Shown piece by piece: positions 1 through 9,840 of a DNA stretch of 64,000 bases. The notes under the pieces were generated by a model. That model did no database searches. It saw only the letters and a list, made by a program, of their open reading frames with translations, and was not told the origin of the DNA. The number at the start of each line of letters is the position of its first letter. Position 1 is the first letter of the stretch. Both the position numbers and the translations under genes were made by a program. Source of the stretch: Prochlorococcus sp. AG-409-L18 (GTDB taxonomy: Bacteria > Cyanobacteriota > Cyanobacteriia > PCC-6307 > Cyanobiaceae); the NCBI GenBank assembly GCA_003215535.1, contig QCKG01000001.1, forward strand, positions 113,330 to 177,329. The letters are read 5' to 3'.

Positions 1-3000
1 AAACGCTAAAGTATTTAGCCTTACTATGTAGCACGACGATAGCAGTGGTACTTTGTTCTGGGTATAACTGATCACTACTGTCCATTGAAAGGCCAATTTG
101 CGATGCTCCTAACCATTTTAATTGTTGCCTTGAATCCCCGACATTTGGACAGGCAGGGTAACCAAATGAATATCTACAACCTCTATATTTTTGAGCAAGT
201 ATACCCTTGATATCGGATGGCTCATTTGTTCCAAATCCCGATTCTATTCTTATTTTTGCGTGAATAGTTTCAGCAAGTGACTCTGCAAGCTGTACTGCTA
301 ATCCATGGAAGAATAAATATTCGGAGTATTTGTTATCCTTGAATAATTGATGAGAATATAAACTTGCCTTTTCTCCCATAGTAACAGCTTGCATCGCAAT
401 ATAATCAGTGGGTTTGCCATCGCTAATTGAATTAAAAAAATCAGAAATACAATACTTGTTTCCACCTTTCTGTCGGGGGAATTCGAAGCGTCCTAGTAAT
501 TCGTTATTAATTGGATCAAATATCATTAGCTTATTTCCTTCTGAACCACATGGAAAATAGCCGTAAACGGCAGAAGGAGAAACTAATTCTTGTTCTTCCA
601 TTATTTCTAGCCATTTATTTAGAATTGGCTCCGCTTTATCCTTTAAGAAGTTTTGATAATCAGCTTTAGATTGTGATTTAATCCTTTTCATTTGCCATTG
701 GCTAGAAAATAGTGCATTTTTATCTAGATAATTAACGATATCTTTAAGCTTTGTTTCATGCGATGAAACAATCTTTGCCCCTATAAAAGGTGGTTTTATG
801 GTTGGTTCTAGAGGTATTAATGGAGACCGAAGGTTGTAACTATTACTGATGTTTGTTAGTGATTTATCGGGAGATTTTTCAGTTACGCTGTATGGTAATG
901 ATTTTACTGAATCAACTAATCTATTTTTGTCACCTAATGTTATTCCTTCAGGATTACCGTTCTTGAATCCTATAAGATCATCCCATAAACCTTCTTTTTT
1001 AGCTTCCATATAAGCATCCATAAACTTCAAGTCTGTGAAAGCATCCTTACCGTATATAACCATACCTTTATATACATCACTACAATCCTTATTTACGAAA
1101 CGTGGGGTCAAGGCCGCTCCTCCTAATATCACTGGAACTGTTATTGATTGATTGTTAAATTCATTCAAATTCTCTTTCATAAATGCTGTTGATTTAACCA
1201 AGAGTCCACTCATTGCAATACAATCAGCATTGTATCTTTTTTGGGCTGTAGTAATAGCACTAACATCCTGCTTAATTCCTAGGTTAATTACTTCATATCC
1301 ATTATTCGTTAAGATTATATCTACTAGGTTCTTTCCAATATCATGTACATCACCCTTTACTGTGGCGATAAGAAGTTTTCCTTTGGATGTATTTTGGCCC
1401 TCCTCCTTGTCCATAAAGGGTTCTAAATATGAAACAGCTTGCTTCATAGTTTCTGCAGATTGTAGAACAAAAGGTAATTGCATTTGGCCTGAGCCAAATA
1501 GCTCACCGACTACTTTCATACCAGATAAAAGGTGATTATTTATTATTTCCAGAGGCTTATAGCTCTCTAGTGCTTGATTAAGTGTCTCTTCTATATTTAA
1601 TTTTTCTCCATCAATAATATGTCTACTCAATCTTTCTTCTAATGGTAGCTTATTTAAGCTTCTATCAGATTCTCTAGCTTGCTTAGTTGAAATACCCTCG
1701 AATGCTGTTGTTAGTTTAGTTAAAGGATCATATGTAAGATTATTATCTTTGAAGATACGTTTATCCTCGATAAGGTCATAGCATATCTTTTTATGTTCTT
1801 CACTGATTTTAGAAAGTGGTAAAATTTTTGCAGGTGATACAATTGCTGAATCAAGTCCAGACTTACAACAATAATCTAGGAATACTGAATTTAGTGTTAT
1901 CCTAGCTGCAGGGTTTAAGCCGAAACTAATATTTGATATTCCCAATATTATATGTACATTTCTTAGCTCAGCACGTATTTGCTCTATTGATTTAATTGTT
2001 TCTATTCCATTACGTCTATCCTCTTCTATTCCAGTTGAAATAGGTAAAGCCAATGGATCGTAGAATATTTCATGTGGGGCTATGCCAAAGTTAATTGCAT
2101 CCTTGTATGCTCTTTTGGCTATTGCAAATTTCCTTGAGGCAGTTCTAGCCATTCCTTCCTCATCAATCGTTCCTACAACAACACCTGCACCATATTTTTT
2201 AGCTAGTTCTAAAACTTTGAAGAACCTATCATTACCATCCTCGTAATTTGTTGAGTTTAAAATAGACTTACCACCATATACTTTTAAACCACTTTCCATC
2301 TTCTCCCATTCTGTTGAATCAAGCATTAATGGAAGGTTTACATTGGTAACTAATCTAGATACCAATTCCTTCATATCACTAACTCCATCTCGACCAACAT
2401 AGTCGACATTTACATCAAGAATATGAGCATTTTCCTTGACTTGTGTTTTTGCTATCGATACAAGACCATCCCAATCATTGTTGTTAAGTAAGTCACGTAC
2501 CCTTTTTGATCCACTAGCATTCAATCTTTCGCCAACTATTAGAAATGAATTTTCCTGTTTATAAGTTGTTGTTGTATAAATTGAAGCAGCGGAAGGTTCT
2601 AGTTGGTATTTTTGATTCCCAACTCCTTCAACTAATTCATCTTGATTGTTAATGGCTAATTCTTCTACCAACTCAGATAAACATTTAATATGATCAGGAG
2701 TAGTTCCACAGCAACCTCCAATTAATTTTACACCTAAATCTTTTATAAAATGCATCATCTGCATTTTAAGCTCTAATGGTGTTAAGCGATAATGAGCCAC
2801 ACCTCCTATATTTTCCGGAAGACCAGCGTTAGGAATACAACTCAGTATAAATGGAGAATATTTCGATAAATATTGTATATGTTCCTTCATTTGTGTTGGT
2901 CCAGTTGCGCAATTAAGGCCAAGAATATCTATTGAATATGGTCCAAGTATTGAAAGGGCAGCAGCAATATCTGTTCCTAATAACATTGTACCTGTAGTCT

Positions 3001-3622
3001 CCATTGTAATAGAAACCATTATTGGGATTGATTTTGATGAGTCTCTAAGGCATTTATTTATTGCTTCTATAGCGGCCTTTATTTGAAGAACATCTTGACA
3101 GGTTTCAATTATAAAGAGGTCTACTCCTCCCTTTATTAAGCCTTTAATTTGTATTTGGTATGATGATACCAATTCGTCAAATGATATATGTCCTAATGTT
3201 GGTAATTTAGTCGTTGGCCCAATAGAACCTGCAACATATCTAGGCTTAGTTTGTGTAGTAAATTCTTCGGCTGCTTTTCTTGCTATTTGTGCTGCAATTT
3301 CATTGAGTTCAATGGTCTTATCCTGTAGACCATATTCACTTAGAACTATCGGGCTAGAACCAAATGTGTTTGTCTCTATTACATCGCATCCAGCCCTTAG
3401 AAACTGATTGTGTATCTCCTCAACTATGTCTGGTCTTGTAATGACAAGATTCTCATTACATCCTTCTAGGTCAGCTCCTCCGAAGTCTTTTGCTTTAAGA
3501 TTTAGGTTCTGAATTGACGTGCCTGTGGCTCCGTCAAATATTAGGACTGGATGATCATCACAATTTAAACGTTCAAGGAACGTAGGAGGTGTATAAAACT
3601 CATTACAATCACTTTTAGTCAT
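1..3622 (-). CDS. metH: B12-dependent methionine synthase (MetH), 3' end cut by window edge
   Basis: Transfers a methyl group from 5-methyltetrahydrofolate to homocysteine through methylcobalamin. The frame is open from ATG at 3622 to the edge, about 1206 residues, nearly the full family length. In order I see the homocysteine domain with zinc-site motifs GLNCATG and GGCCGT (near residue 300), the pterin domain, the cobalamin-binding motif DVHDIGKN at about residues 758-765 (the His is the lower cobalt ligand), and the activation domain with an AdoMet motif ending GYPACP at about 150-185. The last visible residues are KYFSV, so only a few codons are missing. It follows ilvE by 68 bases on the same strand. 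No room exists for a cobalamin riboswitch directly upstream. Confidence 0.97.
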   Translation of the reverse strand, partial: MTKSDCNEFYTPPTFLERLNCDDHPVLIFDGATGTSIQNLNLKAKDFGGADLEGCNENLVITRPDIVEEIHNQFLRAGCDVIETNTFGSSPIVLSEYGLQDKTIELNEIAAQIARKAAEEFTTQTKPRYVAGSIGPTTKLPTLGHISFDELVSSYQIQIKGLIKGGVDLFIIETCQDVLQIKAAIEAINKCLRDSSKSIPIMVSITMETTGTMLLGTDIAAALSILGPYSIDILGLNCATGPTQMKEHIQYLSKYSPFILSCIPNAGLPENIGGVAHYRLTPLELKMQMMHFIKDLGVKLIGGCCGTTPDHIKCLSELVEELAINNQDELVEGVGNQKYQLEPSAASIYTTTTYKQENSFLIVGERLNASGSKRVRDLLNNNDWDGLVSIAKTQVKENAHILDVNVDYVGRDGVSDMKELVSRLVTNVNLPLMLDSTEWEKMESGLKVYGGKSILNSTNYEDGNDRFFKVLELAKKYGAGVVVGTIDEEGMARTASRKFAIAKRAYKDAINFGIAPHEIFYDPLALPISTGIEEDRRNGIETIKSIEQIRAELRNVHIILGISNISFGLNPAARITLNSVFLDYCCKSGLDSAIVSPAKILPLSKISEEHKKICYDLIEDKRIFKDNNLTYDPLTKLTTAFEGISTKQARESDRSLNKLPLEERLSRHIIDGEKLNIEETLNQALESYKPLEIINNHLLSGMKVVGELFGSGQMQLPFVLQSAETMKQAVSYLEPFMDKEEGQNTSKGKLLIATVKGDVHDIGKNLVDIILTNNGYEVINLGIKQDVSAITTAQKRYNADCIAMSGLLVKSTAFMKENLNEFNNQSITVPVILGGAALTPRFVNKDCSDVYKGMVIYGKDAFTDLKFMDAYMEAKKEGLWDDLIGFKNGNPEGITLGDKNRLVDSVKSLPYSVTEKSPDKSLTNISNSYNLRSPLIPLEPTIKPPFIGAKIVSSHETKLKDIVNYLDKNALFSSQWQMKRIKSQSKADYQNFLKDKAEPILNKWLEIMEEQELVSPSAVYGYFPCGSEGNKLMIFDPINNELLGRFEFPRQKGGNKYCISDFFNSISDGKPTDYIAMQAVTMGEKASLYSHQLFKDNKYSEYLFFHGLAVQLAESLAETIHAKIRIESGFGTNEPSDIKGILAQKYRGCRYSFGYPACPNVGDSRQQLKWLGASQIGLSMDSSDQLYPEQSTTAIVVLHSKAKYFSV

Positions 3623-3690
3623 TCTTCTTTTACCTACCTAATGCAATATACGCTTTAAGGGTTTTTTAAGCACAATCTTGTATAAAACTA

Positions 3691-4608
3691 TTAATCGTTC
3701 ATGGATACTTTACTGATCCAGTCAATGTATTCATTGTCTCTACCTTCAGTAATGGCAGTTAGTTTCTGGCGTAACAATTCCATTACGGGGCGTTTATTGT
3801 TTAGTTCTGTTGTCTCTAGCCTTCTTATTGGTGTAATTTTTGCAGCAGTTCCTGTGAGAAATACTTCATCTGAGATTAGCAATTCTGATTTATCCACAGG
3901 TCTTTCTATTACTTTAATGCCTGATCTCTTTGCTATTTCAATAACACTTGCTCTTGTTATTCCTTCTAATATATCTTGATCTACTCCTGGTGTTATTAGT
4001 ATATTATCCCTCACGATAAATAAGTTCATCCCACTCGCTTCTGATATTTTGCCATGACTATTTAGTAACAAAGCCTCATCAAAACCGCTCATAACAGCTT
4101 CTGTCTTGGCAAGTGAACTTGTGATATAAGCGCCACTTATCTTGCCTCTTAACGGTAATGAGCGATCTTCTTGTCGAGTCCAACTACTAAATCTGCAGGT
4201 CACACCTTCTGGTGATAAATAATCTCCTAGTTCAAGCCCATATATTAAAAAATCTGTCTCAATATTGTGGAGTCTTGGAGCAATTCCTAAGTCACTTGTA
4301 TAAACAAATGGTCTTAGATATATTGGCTTATTAGGGCGATTTGTTTTTAGAAAAGTATTTAATGCTCTTAGGACTTCTTCCTCCTTAAGCTCTGTTAGTA
4401 GTAATTTTGCACTCTGGCATAGTCTTTTGGCGTGTTTGTCTGGGCGAAAAAGAAGAAAGGTGTTTATATCCTTGGGGTCGGGTATGGCTCGCATACCACC
4501 AAAGGCACCAGTCCCATAATGAAGGGCGTGCGTTGCCACTGAAACCTTTGCTTCATCAAAGGGGACGCATTTGCCCTTAAACCATGCATAAGGTAAAAAC
4601 TTGTGCAT
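3691..4608 (-). CDS. ilvE: Branched-chain amino acid aminotransferase
   Basis: PLP-dependent transaminase for the last step of leucine, isoleucine and valine synthesis. The fold-class IV features are clear: HYGTGAFGGMRA near the N terminus, RGKISGAY containing the likely PLP lysine, and the ISEASGMNLF segment that ends the active-site region. I chose ATG at 4608 (MHKFLPYAWF), which gives 305 residues and matches the usual cyanobacterial start. A TTG at 4632 would add eight residues and is less likely. It lies upstream of metH on the same strand and is divergent from cobN, with under 80 bases between the two starts. Confidence 0.93.
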   Translation of the reverse strand: MHKFLPYAWFKGKCVPFDEAKVSVATHALHYGTGAFGGMRAIPDPKDINTFLLFRPDKHAKRLCQSAKLLLTELKEEEVLRALNTFLKTNRPNKPIYLRPFVYTSDLGIAPRLHNIETDFLIYGLELGDYLSPEGVTCRFSSWTRQEDRSLPLRGKISGAYITSSLAKTEAVMSGFDEALLLNSHGKISEASGMNLFIVRDNILITPGVDQDILEGITRASVIEIAKRSGIKVIERPVDKSELLISDEVFLTGTAAKITPIRRLETTELNNKRPVMELLRQKLTAITEGRDNEYIDWISKVSMND

Positions 4609-4684
4609 CACAGCTTTTGTCGTGGTTTGCAAAATCTTCTCATCATGGCTAAGTATTTTTTGGTTAAAGGTTCAGAATGAGTAG

Positions 4685-7600
4685 ATGCACCGTATCGCAA
4701 GCCTCTCAGGAGATGGTCCTAACGAAGACTTTATTTTAATAGAGCAACCATGCGCAAGGATTCTATTCCTTTCAAGTGCAAGCTCGGATATCTCCGCAAT
4801 TGCTTCAAGCCTTACTCAATCAACACTTAATGGGAAAGCTGACTTTATAAGGGCTATAGAACTTGATTGTCTAAAGCATCCTTCTCAAGTAGATCATTAC
4901 CTTTCTTCAACAGGCGAGGCTGCTGAGCTCATAGTTGTTCGATTAATTGGTGGTAGAGGTCATTGGAGTTATGGCTTAGATCAACTATCTATTTGGAAGG
5001 AAAAGATATCCTCTAGAATACTTGTTGTAATTTCTGGGACTTTAGATCAAGAAGATGAATTACACCACATAAGTAACATTGATAATTCTGTTGTTTCTCA
5101 TTTGGCGCAATTATTTAGAGAGGGTGGTTCAGCAAATATTTTAAATTGCTTGGAGATATTCAATTGCTTGTTATCAGGAAAAGCTATATCGCTATCACAA
5201 TTTAAAATCAGACATACTCCTGACCCTCAAAAATGGGAATGGGGAGAAGAAAAAGGTCCATCAATAGGCCTATTGTATTATAAATCACTAGTAAAATCAG
5301 GAGATTTCTTATTACTAAAAGAAATTAATAGAATATTGAGAAATAAAGGTTTCTCACCTAAAACGCTTTTAATTAGTACTTTGAGAAACGATTTGGTTAA
5401 TAATAGTGTACTTGAAATTTTTAAGAGTGTAGATATACAAGCATTGATTACAGCAACCTCTTTCTCATCCCTTTCAGCAAGTAAATTCTCTGACGAAGGT
5501 TCGCTCTGGCAAAAGTTAGATGTTCCTGTTTTTCAAATTTTAAATAGTCGTATCTCTCAAGAAGATTGGTTGGCAAGTCATAGAGGATTAGATCCATTAG
5601 ATCTATCAATTCAGGTTGTTCTTCCTGAGTTGGATGGCAGAATCACCACTCGACCAACTTCTTTTAAAGATAATAAGTATTTAAATGATATTTTGTGTTC
5701 AAGGATTCAGACATACAAGCCATATTCTATTGGTATAAATTGGCTCTGTGAACATATTTCAAAATGGATTAGTCTTCGTACATTAAATAACTTTGAAAAG
5801 AAAGTGTGTATTGTTTTAGCAAATTATCCACCCAGGAATGGTCGCATCGCTAATGGTGTTGGTCTAGACACCCCAAACAGTACCGCTGAAGTGTTGAATT
5901 GGCTTCATCACGAAGGTTATGATTTAGGTGATAGTGATTTTTTTATTGATGGTAATCAATTAATAAAAAAAATCTTATCTGTTAGAACAAATGATCCTGA
6001 ATCATCACACAAGGATACTCTTGATTATTTGCCATTAGAGTCATATCAGGAATGGTGGAGTACCCTATCAGAAAAGGCTAAAGCCCCTATCTTAGAGAGA
6101 TGGGGCGAACCATCTAAAGCAATTGATAGGGATAAGCTTGGCTTTGCTGTACATGGAATTGCATTTGGGAAAATCTTAGTATTAATCCAACCCAGTCGAG
6201 GATATGACCAAGATTCTTTAAAAGACCTTCATTCTCCTGATTTACCACCTCCACATAGATATTTAGCTCAATATCTATGGATTAGGCGAGTGCATAGCAC
6301 TAACATTATTATGCACATGGGTAAACATGGAAGTATAGAATGGCTGCCTGGAAAGGCAGTAGGTTTGAGTGAATTCTGTTCACCTGATTATGCTCTAGGA
6401 CCTTTACCTCATATATATCCTTTTATAGTCAACGACCCTGGTGAGGGCTCACAAGCAAAACGTAGATCTCAGGCTGTGATTATTGATCATCTTACTCCTC
6501 CTTTAGGTCGAGCTGGTTTATATGGGAAATTGTTAACTCTTGAAAATCTATTGGACGAATATATTGAAGCTAAATCTATTTCAGCCGAAAGAGTATTTAT
6601 ACTAGAAGAAAAAATTAATAAAATCTTGATTGATTGTAATTGGCCGGGTATTACTAAATCCCTTTGCGCCGATTCATCTCAACTGGATTTTGAATCTAGG
6701 ATTGACTTAGTCGAAGCTTATCTCTGTGAATTAAAGGAATCTCAGATAAGGACAGGTCTTCATATTTTTGGCAAATCTCCTACTTTAAGTAAAATAATAG
6801 ACCTTGCATTATGTATAGCTAGAGTTCCTAAACTTAATCTAAAGGGTTTAACACAGTCTATTAGCGATTTATTATTATTAGAATTAGATCCATGGTCAGA
6901 TAAAGAGTCGGATGACATAAGTAATCATGACAAGGATATTCTATCTAATTTTAGTTCTATTAAGATGAAACGTAAGGCAGATGCTATAGATTGGATTGAA
7001 TCGCAAGCCAGATTACTAATTATTTATTTACTTAAAGAGCAGAATTTAATTAATCTTTCACTACAGGAAAGTAGTTCTATAGAGAAGAATTATCCTATAA
7101 CTCCTATTAGAAATTGGTATACAGATAATAAAAGTAATCCCATTCTGGTTAATTTAATTCAAAATATATTTATCCCACTTTTGAATTCAGCCTCCGAGGA
7201 AAAGAAATCACTCTTAAGAGCACTACAAGGTAATAGAGTTAGTAGTGGTCCCTCTGGAGCTCCAACAAGAGGAAGACAGGAAGTATTACCTACAGGGAAA
7301 AACTTTTATAGTGTTGATCTAAGGGGGTTGCCGACTGAATCTGCTTGGGATTTAGGAAAGAGGAGTGCAGAGCAATTGCTGGAAATTCACCTTATGGAGA
7401 ATGGCGTACATCTATCTGATCTGGCGTTATCTGTATGGGGTACATCCACTATGCGTAATGGAGGTGAGGATATAGCACAACTATTTGCCTTGATGGGAGT
7501 AAAGCCTATTTGGGATGGTCCATCAAGGCGAATGATCGATTTAGAAGTTATTCCATTAACCATTCTTGGTAGGCCAAGAGTAGATGTACTTTTGAGGATT

Positions 7601-8476
7601 TCAGGGTTTTTTAGAGATGCTTTTCCTCAATTAGTTGGTTGGGTGAATTTTGCCCAGGAATTAATAGGCAGTCTGAAGGAGTCAGATCACGACAACCCAT
7701 TAGTAGAAAAGATCAGAACTAAAGGGCCCCAATTTAGAGTATTTGGATCTGCACCTGGTTCCTACGGAGCTGGAATTCAGGGCCTAATAGATTCCTCCAA
7801 TTGGGAAACTAGGTCAGATTTAGCAGATGCTTATTTATCTTGGAGTCAATGGAGCTATGATCGTAATTGTAATCCCATTGAAAATCGACTAGGGTTGGAA
7901 TCATCTCTACGTAATATTCAGGTAGTTTTACATAATCAAGACAATCGAGAACATGATATCTTCGATTCAGATGATTATTATCAGTTTCATGGAGGCTTGG
8001 CCTCTGCTGTAGAAAAGGTTAAGGGTGAAATGCCTAACTTATTCTTTGGTGATCATTCTAGACCTGAAAAGATTAGAATACATAGCTTAGAAAAAGAAAT
8101 TGATAAAGTCATGAGAAGTAGAGTATTGAATCCAATATGGCAAAAAGGAATGATGGAGCATGGATTCAAAGGAGCCTTTGAAATAGGAGCTACAGTTGAC
8201 TATATATTTGCTTATGGAGCCACTACTGGGAAAGTGGATGATTGGTGTTTCTCTTCTATTTGTAATGACATACTTCTACACCCTAAGATTAATCAATTCC
8301 TTAAAGAAGTAAATCCGTGGGTCATGAGGGATATAGCTGAAAGATTAATGGAATCTGTAAACAGGAAGTTATGGAAAGAGCCAAGCAAGGGTCAAATTGA
8401 TAAACTTAAAAAAGTAATTTTAGATACTGATTTGGCTCTAGAGAAATTTAACTATAATAGAAATGACATACATTAA
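4685..8476 (+). CDS. cobN: Cobaltochelatase, CobN subunit
   Basis: Large subunit of the ATP-dependent cobaltochelatase that inserts cobalt into the corrin ring during aerobic-type B12 synthesis. It belongs to the same family as magnesium chelatase ChlH. At 1263 residues it has the expected length. Family landmarks include HMGKHGSIEWLPGKAVGLS in the middle and FGSAPGSYGAGIQ in the C-terminal third. ChlH itself is unlikely because the N-terminal sequence and cyanobacterial context fit CobN. It starts with ATG at 4685, divergent from ilvE, and converges with the PHP gene after six bases. Its position near metH, a B12 user, makes functional sense, though the genes are on different strands. Confidence 0.92.
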   Translation: MHRIASLSGDGPNEDFILIEQPCARILFLSSASSDISAIASSLTQSTLNGKADFIRAIELDCLKHPSQVDHYLSSTGEAAELIVVRLIGGRGHWSYGLDQLSIWKEKISSRILVVISGTLDQEDELHHISNIDNSVVSHLAQLFREGGSANILNCLEIFNCLLSGKAISLSQFKIRHTPDPQKWEWGEEKGPSIGLLYYKSLVKSGDFLLLKEINRILRNKGFSPKTLLISTLRNDLVNNSVLEIFKSVDIQALITATSFSSLSASKFSDEGSLWQKLDVPVFQILNSRISQEDWLASHRGLDPLDLSIQVVLPELDGRITTRPTSFKDNKYLNDILCSRIQTYKPYSIGINWLCEHISKWISLRTLNNFEKKVCIVLANYPPRNGRIANGVGLDTPNSTAEVLNWLHHEGYDLGDSDFFIDGNQLIKKILSVRTNDPESSHKDTLDYLPLESYQEWWSTLSEKAKAPILERWGEPSKAIDRDKLGFAVHGIAFGKILVLIQPSRGYDQDSLKDLHSPDLPPPHRYLAQYLWIRRVHSTNIIMHMGKHGSIEWLPGKAVGLSEFCSPDYALGPLPHIYPFIVNDPGEGSQAKRRSQAVIIDHLTPPLGRAGLYGKLLTLENLLDEYIEAKSISAERVFILEEKINKILIDCNWPGITKSLCADSSQLDFESRIDLVEAYLCELKESQIRTGLHIFGKSPTLSKIIDLALCIARVPKLNLKGLTQSISDLLLLELDPWSDKESDDISNHDKDILSNFSSIKMKRKADAIDWIESQARLLIIYLLKEQNLINLSLQESSSIEKNYPITPIRNWYTDNKSNPILVNLIQNIFIPLLNSASEEKKSLLRALQGNRVSSGPSGAPTRGRQEVLPTGKNFYSVDLRGLPTESAWDLGKRSAEQLLEIHLMENGVHLSDLALSVWGTSTMRNGGEDIAQLFALMGVKPIWDGPSRRMIDLEVIPLTILGRPRVDVLLRISGFFRDAFPQLVGWVNFAQELIGSLKESDHDNPLVEKIRTKGPQFRVFGSAPGSYGAGIQGLIDSSNWETRSDLADAYLSWSQWSYDRNCNPIENRLGLESSLRNIQVVLHNQDNREHDIFDSDDYYQFHGGLASAVEKVKGEMPNLFFGDHSRPEKIRIHSLEKEIDKVMRSRVLNPIWQKGMMEHGFKGAFEIGATVDYIFAYGATTGKVDDWCFSSICNDILLHPKINQFLKEVNPWVMRDIAERLMESVNRKLWKEPSKGQIDKLKKVILDTDLALEKFNYNRNDIH

Positions 8477-8482
8477 CATCAC

Positions 8483-9166
8483 TTATCTTCCTGTTAAATT
8501 ATATCCATGACTATCGGTTCCACAAGTCGATAACATATTTAAATCATTTAATTGCTCATTAATTGCATTACAGATATAAGGAGTAGGGCTCCATATGGGC
8601 TTGTGCTCGTAGTCATACCAGGCTTCTGCTCCGTCACATCCAAGTCTCTCGGCATATGAAATTAGTTCATGATGCCCTAATCTATATCTGGCTGGATGTG
8701 CCAATATAGCTAATCCATTTGCTTTATGGATAGCATTAATTACAGATTCAGCCTTAAGATCTACCCCTATACATGCTTCCCCATTGATATATTTTGACAT
8801 TGATTTATTATTAAGCTCAAAACCAATTCCCAACATATGAACTAGGCAATTTTTTAATGTGCAACTTATTTCAATTCCTGTCCATAATTTTGGGGGTGTA
8901 TAACCATCGGATATTTGTTTTTTAATACTAGAAATAAGTTGAGGATAGGCAGAAATGGAATTATGATCTGTTATTGAAATGTGTTGAAGATTATTTTGAG
9001 TTGCTATTTCTATTATTGATTGAGGATCTAAACTTCCATCGCTATAGATAGTATGGGTATGTAAATTAATGATTCCGGGACAACTATTTGGCCCTATTGT
9101 TGATAATAAATTCCTTAATTCTATTATATTATTATTCAATTCCTTATCCAATTTTACTTGATTCAA
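8483..9166 (-). CDS. PHP-domain metal-dependent phosphoesterase
   Basis: A 227-residue PHP-family hydrolase. The metal-binding motifs are all visible: NLHTHTIYSDGS at about residues 34-45, SITDHNS, LAHPAR and a C-terminal GTDSHG. These are typical of stand-alone PHP phosphatases of the YciV/RnaseAM type, but the substrate cannot be told from sequence. No ATG, only TTG codons, precede the first motif; TTG at 9166 was taken as the start. That start lies inside the end of hemJ, giving a 23-base overlap and probable translational coupling. Confidence 0.82.
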   Translation of the reverse strand: MNQVKLDKELNNNIIELRNLLSTIGPNSCPGIINLHTHTIYSDGSLDPQSIIEIATQNNLQHISITDHNSISAYPQLISSIKKQISDGYTPPKLWTGIEISCTLKNCLVHMLGIGFELNNKSMSKYINGEACIGVDLKAESVINAIHKANGLAILAHPARYRLGHHELISYAERLGCDGAEAWYDYEHKPIWSPTPYICNAINEQLNDLNMLSTCGTDSHGYNLTGR

Positions 9167-9734
9167 GACGCTTTCGACGCCACCTAGCGTAAAACTGAAT
9201 TGATGCCGCCATTAATACAACAAGAAGAATGATGAACCATGTTGCTCCTTCCATTGGAAATTGATTCTTAAAAACTACTAGCATAACAATTAAAACTAAC
9301 AGTAATGTTGGCAATTCGTTTAAAGCCCTTAATTGCTTGCCAGTCCATTTACATTCGCCGATCTTAAGTTGTCCCATCAATCTGTAACAGAAGAAATGGT
9401 ATATCAACAATGCGCTTACGAATAAAAGCTTGGCTTGCATCCAACCTTGTTTTAGCCAGCTTGGTTCAATAATTAATAATCCAGTTGCCATAGAAACTGT
9501 CAATATCATTCCTGGAGTTGTAATTATATTTGATAGACGTAACTCCATAAGTGCATATTGATCCATGAAAGCCTTGCTTATTTCTGTTTCTAAGTCTTTT
9601 GCTTCTACATGGTATATAAATAGCCTAACTAAATAAAAGAGTCCAGCGAACCAAACAACTACTCCTATAATGTGCAGGGTCTTAAACCAAAGGTAGGCTT
9701 CAGGAGGTAATGTCATGATTTTATTAAAGGCCAT
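9144..9734 (-). CDS. hemJ: Protoporphyrinogen IX oxidase, HemJ type
   Basis: Integral membrane oxidase that converts protoporphyrinogen IX to protoporphyrin IX, the step before heme and chlorophyll diverge. The 196-residue protein has the diagnostic first membrane segment with KTLHIIGVVVWFAG (conserved His), at least four hydrophobic helices, and a basic C-terminal tail. ATG at 9734 is used; ATG at 9716 is an alternative that removes six residues. Its end overlaps the PHP gene. No hemG or hemY gene is seen in the window, which is consistent with the known use of HemJ by most cyanobacteria. Confidence 0.9.
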   Translation of the reverse strand: MAFNKIMTLPPEAYLWFKTLHIIGVVVWFAGLFYLVRLFIYHVEAKDLETEISKAFMDQYALMELRLSNIITTPGMILTVSMATGLLIIEPSWLKQGWMQAKLLFVSALLIYHFFCYRLMGQLKIGECKWTGKQLRALNELPTLLLVLIVMLVVFKNQFPMEGATWFIILLVVLMAASIQFYARWRRKRLESSKIG

Positions 9735-9840
9735 TTATGGCATTATAGTATTGATAGTGACTTCAATGATATATTTGGTATTATCTAAAATGAATCTTAA
9801 TTGAGTTTACCATCCACTTTTCCATTAGTAGTGGCAAATT

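Noticed and set aside
1152..1535. Plus-strand open frame of 127 codons
   Set aside because: It lies inside metH, whose minus-strand frame encodes the cobalamin-binding motif here; composition is that of a shadow frame.
4633..4684. Possible cobalamin riboswitch near cobN and metH
   Set aside because: The gaps before cobN (52 bases to the nearest open frame) and before metH (68 bases) are too short, and no B12-box sequence is visible.
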